A stretch of DNA of 64,000 bases from Glaesserella australis (GTDB lineage Bacteria > Pseudomonadota > Gammaproteobacteria > Enterobacterales > Pasteurellaceae): contig NZ_PTPX01000001.1 in assembly GCF_003260095.1 (NCBI RefSeq), positions 62,001-126,000 of the forward strand, written 5' to 3'. Within the stretch, counting starts at the first letter, position 1. Each line of letters opens with the position of its first letter. The notes under the pieces are model-generated. The model did not search any database and was not told the origin of the DNA. It worked only from the letters and a program-made list of their open reading frames with translations. Both the position numbers and the translations under genes were made by a program. Below are positions 17,395 to 27,000 of the stretch, piece by piece.

Positions 17395-17591
17395 TTTTTT
17401 TTATTTTTCTCCCCATTCAATAATTTAAATTTTTCATATTCATTTTCTGAAAACTTAGTACTAATACTATTTATAGCATTTCCAACTCCCACAGGCATCA
17501 AGCTAGGCTCAACAAGCCGACTAATAGGACTTCCCACTCTAATCGGTCCTGTTCTTAGGCTATTTCCATAAGTATTAATATTTATTGAATT
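17355..17591 (-). pseudogene. Orphan copy of the CdiA C-terminal linker
   Basis: A 78-residue open frame without a start codon, bounded upstream by TGA at 17594-17592. It reads INTYGNSLRTGPIRVGSPIS and continues with RLVEPSLMPVGVGN, almost the same as the C-terminal end of the full-length CdiA at 18090-28730. The underlying 107 bases (17477-17583) match 18168-18274 with five substitutions. After the shared part it continues for about 40 residues (KFSENEYEKFKLLNGEKNKK, then a different tail) and stops just before the GH-E nuclease remnant. This is the layout of an orphan CdiA-CT cassette stored downstream of a CDI locus, now broken. Confidence 0.75.
17477..17583. repeat. 107-bp direct repeat, copy 1 (orphan tail)
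   Basis: Matches 18168-18274 in the same orientation with 102 of 107 positions identical by my alignment. It encodes the conserved PISR(L/F)VEPSLMPVGVGN region. Confidence 0.9.
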
Positions 17592-17621
17592 TCAAGAATA
17601 TTCGTTGAACTTACATATAAA

Positions 17622-17843
17622 TTACCTTTTTTGTCCAAAATACATAACTAAGACAGCTGTACTCAACATTGCTGGTATTACAATGATATATCTAAGTTCA
17701 TTACTATCAATCATAGACCAAAAAGGTATTTTCATTTCTAAAATAAAATAATACATATAGTAACTTTAGCCAAGTACTATAAAAGCAAGAAAACAAAATG
17801 AAACAAAATAAATATATAAAAAAACCTTAACTAGTACTCTCAA
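17622..17843 (-). pseudogene. Broken paralogue of the immunity-position membrane protein
   Basis: A 73-codon frame starting at a possible TTG (17843) and ending at TAA (17624-17622). It has an in-frame TAA at 17768-17766 after 25 codons. The conceptual product, LRVLVKVFLYIYFVSFCFLA then MKIPFWSMIDSNELRYIIVI and a second hydrophobic helix ending GQKR, has the length, two-helix layout and N-terminal pattern (L-K-x-x-(V/F)-(F/L)-I-Y-F) of the adjacent 77-residue protein at 17860-18093. I read it as a decayed duplicate of that gene. A 42-codon ATG frame after the stop could still be translated. Confidence 0.55.
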
Positions 17844-17859
17844 TGGAAATTTTATTTAT

Positions 17860-18093
17860 TTACCTATTTTTATACAGATATAGTTTGGTTATAAAAAAAG
17901 CAGAAATAGGAGGTATAAATATTATTAACTTAAAAAAAACATCATCAAACAACATCCCAAAACTCACATTTGCACTAGCATACCTAACATAAGCATATAC
18001 ATTAACAAAAAAAAGACTTAAAAATGTAATCAAAAGAATACTGAGATACCATATAAAATAAATAAAAACATATCCTTTTAAAGAGTACTTCAT
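17860..18093 (-). CDS. Small membrane protein in the CdiI (immunity) position
   Basis: A 77-residue protein with two or three hydrophobic segments (about residues 8-32 and 47-70), basic at both ends (MKYSLKGY... YLYKNR). Its ATG overlaps the cdiA stop (ATGA) and is preceded by GAGGTGAAG, so it is translationally coupled to cdiA, the usual position of the cdiI immunity gene. Membrane-spanning immunity proteins are known for CDI toxins that act at the inner membrane. However, the CdiA tail before it is very short after the conserved linker, so the matching toxin is not obvious and the immunity role is inference from position. Confidence 0.55.
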   Translation of the reverse strand: MKYSLKGYVFIYFIWYLSILLITFLSLFFVNVYAYVRYASANVSFGMLFDDVFFKLIIFIPPISAFFITKLYLYKNR

Positions 18094-21000
18094 TTCTTCA
18101 CCTCATTTGATAACTTTAAATTATTAAATTGATATTCTGAGAATTTAGATATGCTACTATCTACAACATTCCCAACTCCCACAGGCATTAAGCTAGGCTC
18201 AACAAACCGACTAATAGGACTTCCCGCTCTAATCGGTTCTGTTCTTAGGCTATTTCCATAAGTATTAATATTTTTATTTAATGTACTTTCAACTCCTTTA
18301 CCAAGCCCGTAGCCTAATGTACTTGTTACGGTTTTTGCACTTGCCCTTTCCAAACCATTTTCGACAGAGAAACCTTGCAATCTACCGTCTTGCCATTTAG
18401 CATTTTCCAAGCTTCCTTCTAAAAATCCTGCCCCTAAATTCCAAGCTGTATAGGTTTTAAAACTAAAATCTTTAGTTATATAGGCTTCTGCCATATCTTT
18501 GGCTGTATCTTTTAAACTAATTTCACCATTAGTAACATATTGAGAACCTGCACTAACTACACCGTTTGCTCCTACAATCAATCGAGTTGATGGAGAAGAT
18601 AGATCAAATAGGCTTTTACCTATTTTTCCTGCCCCCAATACCGAATAGATGTAATATTCTGGTATAACAGGTTCTAACCCTAACTCCTGCCCAAAAACAG
18701 AATAGTTATTTGAAAGACCTGCAATATTTGGATATTCCATTCTTGCACTAAACTCATAAGCGTTACTCTTTTCTGTTCTTACAGCTTTTGCTGCTTGATC
18801 AATACTTTTTTCAAGATTGCTTTTTGTTACAGGATCATTTTCCAGTCTTGAACGAATGTTAGGATCTGACAATGTTTTCTCTATACCGGAAATAATCTCA
18901 CTACCTAATAAACCTTGAGATGGTTCCGATTTAGCTTCTTTTTTATTTGTATTCATTACACTAGCCATCCAGCCTGAACCGTCAAATTGGATATTAGTTC
19001 TTGCATAATCAAATCCCTCTTGTGCCGCTTTGGTATGTTCTACACAGGCTTTACTACTACCTCCCAAACGACAGGCTGCTTTTAGGTTTTCACTATTTGC
19101 CCGATTAATATCGGAAAATTCGTCTTTTACCTCTTTAATACATTCCTGATTATTACCACAAGCAGATATTTCTCGTTTGTAGTCTATCCAATCTTGTTTA
19201 GATAAATAATTATTCTCCACCGCATTTTTCGCAATCCCCATTCCTGCAGTTGCGTTTTGGGCAACGGTTACGCTATTTGAACCTGTCGCTAAACTTGTAG
19301 CACCGCTGGCAATGCCGGCAAGCTGTTGGCTTAAGCTTGAAACCGTTTCTTTTTGCTCATTGGTGAGGTTTTTAGGGTTATCTTGCCCATAAAGCACATT
19401 TGATAAAACTTTTGCCCCTGCTTCACCTGCCATTGCGGCTGTTGCACCACCCAGTGCATTTCTGCCTTGAGTCGCTGCTTCAATCGCTCCCCATACGCCG
19501 TGGGCAAGAATATTCGCCATATCGTTGCCTTCCGTCGCTTTTTTGATTTCGGTGTTGACATAAGGCGAAACAGCACCTGCAACAATGCCTTCCGTTGGAG
19601 CACCGCCTAAAGCCAAGCCGATTCCGTTCGTTACCGCACTTAATACTTGGCGATATTTGCCTCCCACCTCCCAGTTTTCTGCTTCTTGTTTTAAGCGTTC
19701 AGCTTCTTGCACATTGCCAATGTGCATTTGATGGTCGGCTTCTTGCTTTAATTTTTCAGTATGTTCATTCGCTTTTTTATCTATTTGTGCAAGGGTAATG
19801 CTTTGGAACTCACTTGTGGCTTTCACTTGATAATCCAGCTCTTTTTGAACTCGTGCTTTATCAAAGTTGTTGTTTAGTGCACCTGAACGGGTTTCGGCAT
19901 TTTCGGTGGTAATATCGGTTTTAAGTTGTGTCCGTGTTTCATCCACCGTTCTGCCTGTTTTCTCAAACTGTACTTGGCTATCTCGGATGTCAATATTCGT
20001 CGTGTTAATCCCCGATTTCGTTTGGCTGTGTTGGCTGTCGCCGTCACTGCCATAACCGATATTGACTCCACTTGTAAGCGAAGCTAAGCCCGTCGCTAAT
20101 TTGGCTTGATTAGCTTGGTCGCCCGTCTTCACCTCTGTCGTTTCATTACCTTGTGAGTCAAGGTAAATTTTTTCACCCTTTTCATTGACAGCTTGTTTAT
20201 TACTTTGGGCTATGCCATTTTCGCTATTACCCAGCGGGGTATCAAAGTTCATTGCAACCGAACCACTTACACCAATGCTTGAGCCTTTGTAACTGGCGTG
20301 GTTTTCTATATCCGTTGCATTCAGCGTCCCTGTACTCACTCGGTTTCGTTGTTCTGTTTCGGCTTGCTCCGTTGACGTGATTAAACCACCTGTAAGCTCC
20401 GTATGGTCTTTAACGTCAATGTCGTACCCCTCATCTCCAGCATAAATCCCCGCCTGTGTTTTTACACTTGCATAGTTGGAATTGACTTTCGACTTGCTGT
20501 AACTTCCGCCTGCCGAGACGCCATAGCCGACCGTCACTTGTCCCGACGCACTTTCCTGTTTGCCCTCGTATTTCGCCGTGTCTTGTAAACTTTCGATATT
20601 CAGGTTTTCCGCACTGACTTCAACCCGTTTACCCTTCACTTGTGAGCCGATAACATTCGTATCCTTGCCGCTTTCTATCGTGGTGTGACTGTTTTTATCG
20701 CCCACTTGGCTTGCCACCCACGCCTGACTTTCGCCGTTGCCGTAGCCTTTCGCCACATTTCCCCCGGCGGTAATCCCTGCTGCAATGCCGTTACCGAACT
20801 GAATCGCTACACCCACATTAAAACCACTCGATTTATTTTTAGTGCGTTCAAGATGGTTTTCGTCTGCGGCGAGAATATTGACATCCCCATCCGCTTTCAG
20901 ATGCGTACCGCCTTGCCCCGAAATATCCGCCCCTTCAATCGTAAGATGCGACTGATCGCCTTTGCCGGTGGCTTGAATATGCACTTTACCGCCCGCATTC

Positions 21001-24000
21001 ACTTGGCTTTTCTCGGCGGTATTCCCTTCGCTATGTTGGGTTTGTTCCGTTTTTTGTTGCCCGTAGGTAATGCTTACCCCTACCGCACCGCCCGTTGCCG
21101 AGCCGTTTGATACCGCTTGGGCGACACCTTGTAATTGCTCCGCTGCCCGCAACGCCTCAAAACCGGCATTCGCCGCTGCCATTGCATTCACTCGGTTGTT
21201 TTTACTGCTACCCACCGCTTTTGCAGATTTCACTGTCGAATCGACCGCTTGTATCGCTGCCGCAACTGCACCGGTTAAAGCTATCGTGATGCCTTTCTGC
21301 TCCATCGTGTATTTATAATTGCTTTCATAATCCGAACGGGCGGTACTAATGTTCGCAGTTTGAGCGAAAATATCGACATCACCTGCTTGTGAAGTCACGA
21401 TGCTGCCCGTTTGTTGGTAATGGTTGCCGGCTTGAATAGTCGTATTACCTTTTAAGCTCCCCACTTGACTGCTCGCCGCACTTTCTTGGGTAAGGTCTTG
21501 CTCGGTGGTTTCTTTTTTATTCCCAATCGTAAAGCCTATTCCGCCCGAACCCATTAAACCGCTTTTCGTCGTTTTGCTGTAATCCTCTTGGTAATGGGTA
21601 TTCACACCCGAAACAATCGACACATTCTCTTTCGCCGCCAGCATTAAATCTTGCTCTGCTACCACATTCGAGCCTTTCACGCTAATATTGCCTTGTTGTG
21701 CAATCAGACTCACCGCTTGCCCGTCTACATTACTTGCCACCGCATTGCTGTTATCGTGAAAATGGCGTGACACCGTGGTCGTTTTACTTAAGAACCCACT
21801 TGAGGTGGATTTTACTGATGTGGCTAATTGCTCTTCCGCTTGACCGGCTTCCACCACAATATCACCCGCTTTTGAGCCGATTAACACTTTGCCGACTTCA
21901 CTGCTGACCTCCGCTTGACGAAGTGTCACATCATGATTGGCTACCAGCGAAATACCCTCCTTACCCGTTAACGTACTGCCCACCTCCGCTTTTTGGTCTA
22001 AGCGGTAGTAGTTATCCGCATCGCCGTTGTAATGCGCTTTGTTTTGGGTCGTTAAGGTGGTGATGTGTAAAGCATCGCCGGCATTGGCATTCAGTCTGCC
22101 TTGGCTTTCTAGCTGTGCCTCCTTCACGGTAAGATTACCGGCACTCTGTAAGTTTAATTGACCGCCCTCACCACTCACTTTCACGGAGGCAAGTCGGTCT
22201 AAAACCGTGCGGGCAAAATTGCCGTCCGCACTTTCAGCAGAAGACAGCGTGCTGCTAATTTCTAAATTTTTCCCTGCCGACAATGAGAGAGATTTTACTG
22301 CCTCAATGCGACCACCGAGGTTAATCAGATTTTGTTGAGCGGATAAATCAACCGTTTCACCTAAAATCGTGCCTTGGTTCTCTAATTGGTTGGAATGAAT
22401 ACGGGTTAAATCCCGTCCGGCTATCACGCCGCTATTGTTGAGTTCGTCCACATTGCCCACAATTTGATTAGCAGAAATCACTGCACCTCGAGAACTAATA
22501 TCGCTATCTCGTGCAACTAAATACACTTGTGGAACAAGGGCGGTGATTTTGCGTCCGTCTGCAAGCGTAATTTCTTTATTGACTAACCACACCATATCGG
22601 TCGTTAGCTCCGACATCTGTTTTGCCGTTAATCCCACACCCACAGCAAGATTAAATTGTTTGGCGTATTGCACACCGCTATTCATTAACGCTCGATATTG
22701 TGCTAAATCGTTGTTGTAACCCTCAATATAACGGCGACCGGTGAGCTGGTTAATTTGTTCATTGATTAAACGCTGTTCATAGAAGCCGTCGCCCAAACGT
22801 TTATGCACGTTATCGTGGTTATAACGGAGCTGTTCAAACATATAGTCTGAACTCAACCATTGCTTACGGTCGGTAAATTTTGGATCGGTTTCGACTAGAT
22901 AGCCGTTCGGAGCATCCGGGTTGATTTTATACAAACTTGCTTCCGGTAGACGTACATCTGCCAAATGGGTTTTTACCATTGGCATGGTCAGGTTAGCTAA
23001 ATCCGGAACCGTATCGCCTTCCACAACTTGATGGAGTTTGGCAATCACTTGACCGGAATTAACCACTTCATCACGATTGATCTCCGGCGTAAGCGTAATT
23101 TCCGTAAAGGTTTTACCACCTAACTGCGTTTGGGGAACCGTGATCTTTCCTAATTGTTCTGCAGTTGCTGTAGTAACCGAAACAGTATCTAATTGCACAT
23201 CTTTAGCCTGAGGCTTGCTGTCCAGTGATGCAGTCGATGAAATTGGTGTGCCAATGGTGTTTAAAACTAATTGAAAGCCAAATGTTTCAATTGGTAAGGT
23301 TCTATTAAAATTATGATTAATATTTTCTGTATAATGAGCCCAAACTTTTTTTGTCCCTCTACGTTTTCTTTTAGAAACTAAGGTGGATGTTTCACCTTGA
23401 TCAAGGCGATGGATTTCACCTAGTAAATCAATATTTTCTAAATGAGTATCTACAGTTGTTAAACTAGAATTGTCAATATTTCTATCAAAAAGTTGATCAC
23501 CTAATCGTAATTTTTGTCCAATTAGTAACTGTGAAGAATCGTTCGTTAATTTTTCACCTAAAAAAGATAAAGTACCACCAATCAAAATTTTGGCAGGATC
23601 TTGGTATTCTAGTGTCGTTGTATTCGTTGTTCGGGTATAAAATTTCTGAAACCAAGTTGGCGAACCTACTGATGTACCATTATTAAATCGGAAATAAGCA
23701 TTACGATCATGGCGGTTATTGTTGTTCCAATCTAACCATCCCTGAGAATTTTCTCCTCCACTTCCAAAATAAATATCACTGCTTGCTTCAGGTGTATACT
23801 CTTTGAAATAGGCTTTATTTGTTCTAATACCTGTTTTTAAATAAAGATCATGATTTAATAATCGTATCGTATTGATATCAGCTCCACCTAACACCTCAAT
23901 TGTTGCACTACCATTATCAACAAAGCCGGCTTGCCCTATTGCATACCCTTGAGCATCAAGATCACCACCAATAGCCATATTCCCCAAACTTAAAATTAAT

Positions 24001-27000
24001 GCATGATCTCGGTTAGTGAGTTTATCTACCCCAAAATCCAAACGTTCCCTTGCCGCAATTGTCCCCGCCTTCGTTTCGCCATTTAGTGTTTCAGCTAGGT
24101 TTTCAATCGTATTTGCTCGGAAAGACAGGTGATCCCCATAAATTCGTCCTGTACCAATATTAGTCACCTTCGTGCTATTAATTAACGTTTTATTTCCGTC
24201 AATTAAGCCTCGGTTAGTTAAACTATTGCTATTAAGGGTGGTTTCATTCGCTGAAAGTTCTGCATTCAGATTGTTCACAATATGATTCGCAGCAATCGTT
24301 ATCTTATTTTTGACCGCTTGTTCAATATTATTTGTAAAATCGCCTTCTGTTTTAAATGTCAGGTTATTGCCCACCTCAAACGCTTTATTTAAGGTAAAGC
24401 TATCTTTTAAGCTCACGGATAAATCCCCTTCGGTTTTTACCAGACCTTGCGAGACTAAACCTTTCGCAGTTAAGTCAATGGCGTGATGACCTTGAATCAC
24501 GCCATCTTGGTTATCCACCATTAAATGTCCGCCGTTTTGAATACTTAACGTATTACCCGACAATAACTCGCCTTGTTGATTATCCAATCGTTGTTCGATC
24601 GTCATTGAAGTATGATTACTGCTATAAATACCACCTTGTTGGTTATTTAAGGCTGTTGTACGAAGCGTTATATCAGCCCCTTGGATACCTTGACTTGGTG
24701 TTTTTCCTGTTGCTTTTGTGCCTTGGTTATCCAATTGTGCGACATTCAATGTTAAATACTCACCATAAATCAGGGAGCCATTTTCAGAGATAGCACGGTT
24801 ATCAATGTTTTGAGCAGTGATAACACCCGTTTTAGCGCTGATATTTCCGGCTTGGTTATCTAATGTGGCGGTATTTAGCGTAAAAGTATGATTAGACTTT
24901 ATTAGCCCTTGTTGGTTATGGGTCTGTTGTTGGACATCTATATCCAGAGCTTTTTCTGCGTAGACTTTGCCTTGCTGATTGAGAAGTTGTGTTAATCCCA
25001 ATAAGCTCACATTTCCCAGACTCACAATGCCTTGCTGTTGGCTTTGTGTATGGCGATTATCAATTGCATGTTGATGAGTATTGATGACAAGATCACTATC
25101 AGCACGAATTAAACCTTGCGAGTTATTGAGCTCGCCCGCATCGATGTTTGCTTGTTGTGTAGCAAAAATAACCCCTTTTTGGTTATCCAAAGCGTGTTGT
25201 GCCGTATTAAGTTGCAATTGATGAGATGAAGTAATATTCCCTTCTTGATTTGCGATCCCTTTTGTATTCAATACTAAGCGATCTTTCGCACTGAGCTTTC
25301 CTTGCTGATTATTTAATACCGATTGGGTTGTTATACTTAAATTTGCCGCAACAGAAGCAATTGTGCCAGCTTGGTTGTCAAGATGGTGTGTATTAAGAGT
25401 ATTATCTTGTGCCGTCAGTATTTCACCAGATTGATTTTTTAGCGTTTCCGCCTGAAGGCTAGCCTTATTTCGTCCTGTAATACGTCCGCCTTGATTATCA
25501 ACCAATGCCGCATTCAGTGTTAAATCTGTTGCCACGATACCTTGTGTTTCATTTGCCAACGTATTGCGGTTATTTAAGGTATTTTGAACATTCAATGTCG
25601 CAACGTTTGCCTGAATTGCACCTTGATGATTATCTAATGCGCCTGCTTCAAGTTGTAGTGTGCCATTTTCAACAGCAACGATACCTTTTTCATTATTCAA
25701 TGTAGATTGATGAGCCTGTATCATCAGTTTATCGCCAAGGCTGGCAATCATTCCCTGCTGATTTTTCAGTTCCTGTTTAACATCAAGCGTTACCTGCTGG
25801 CGAGCAATCAGTTTACTTTCCTGATTATCGAAAGTTTGAGCTTGAAGATTAACCTGCTGCCCACTGATTTCGCTTTGGTGATGAGATTGAATATGATCGA
25901 CCACCATATTCAATATATTGGCACTCACTAAACCAGCTTGTTGACTGAGATCATTTGAATTTAAATCAAGTTGCGAAGCCGCAAGAATCGCCCCGCCGTG
26001 ATTAGTCAAAGCAGATCCCGTCACTTTATTCTTATCGTAAGAAAGAATTAATCCATTATCATTATTTAGCACACCGGCATTCAAGACTAATGTCTGTTGA
26101 GCAATAATGCCCTTCTCTTTTTGGTTTGTTAGCGTGTTTTGGTTATAAAGTGCTTGATTATTTGTCTCTAACGCCACATTTTGAGCAGAGATTACCCCTT
26201 GCTGATTATGCAATTCCCCACTTGTTACCGTGATATTTTTTGCTGCCGCCAGCGTACCGTTTTTATTCAGCAAGCGATGACCTTGCGTATCAATCATCAT
26301 ATCCCCTTGCTGGCTACCTAGTGTGCCTCGGGTATTATTCAATACACTGCCTGTTAAAATATAACCATCTCGTTTTGCAACAACACGACTATCTTGATTA
26401 TTGAAGCCTAGTGCTGTGGTGATATTAAACGTATCCGCAAAAATCACACTTTGAGCGGTCGAATTTAATGTACCAACACTCACATTTAAACGCTCCGCCT
26501 CAACCGTGCCTGCCGTTTGGCTTAAATTCCCGGTCAGTGCCAAGGTTGCCTGTTGGCTTGCATTGAGCGTGCCGTGATGGTTAGTCAGATTTTGTGCGTT
26601 TAAGGCGAGGTTTTGTTGGGTATAAACCAAACCTTGGTCGTTATTTACGTTCGTGGCAGAAAACTGTTGATTGCCACCACTGACTACTCGCCCTTGTTGG
26701 TTGGAAAAATTGGACGACTGAATATTTAATTGCCCCAACGCCACAATTCCTTTATCTTGTGCCTCTGTTAAGGTGTGTTGGTTCGAGAGCGCTTGCCCGT
26801 GGGTATTTATCGTCACATTTTGGCTAGACTGAATTAAACCGCTGTCATTCATCAATTCACCCGAATTGATAGTAACATCTTTCTCTGCCACCAATAAGCC
26901 TTGTGTCGAATCTAATTTACCTCGCTCGGTATTGACTGTTAATTTACCCTTCGCAATCAAACGCCCTTGTTGGTTATCTACGCCTTGGGCATTAACGGTT

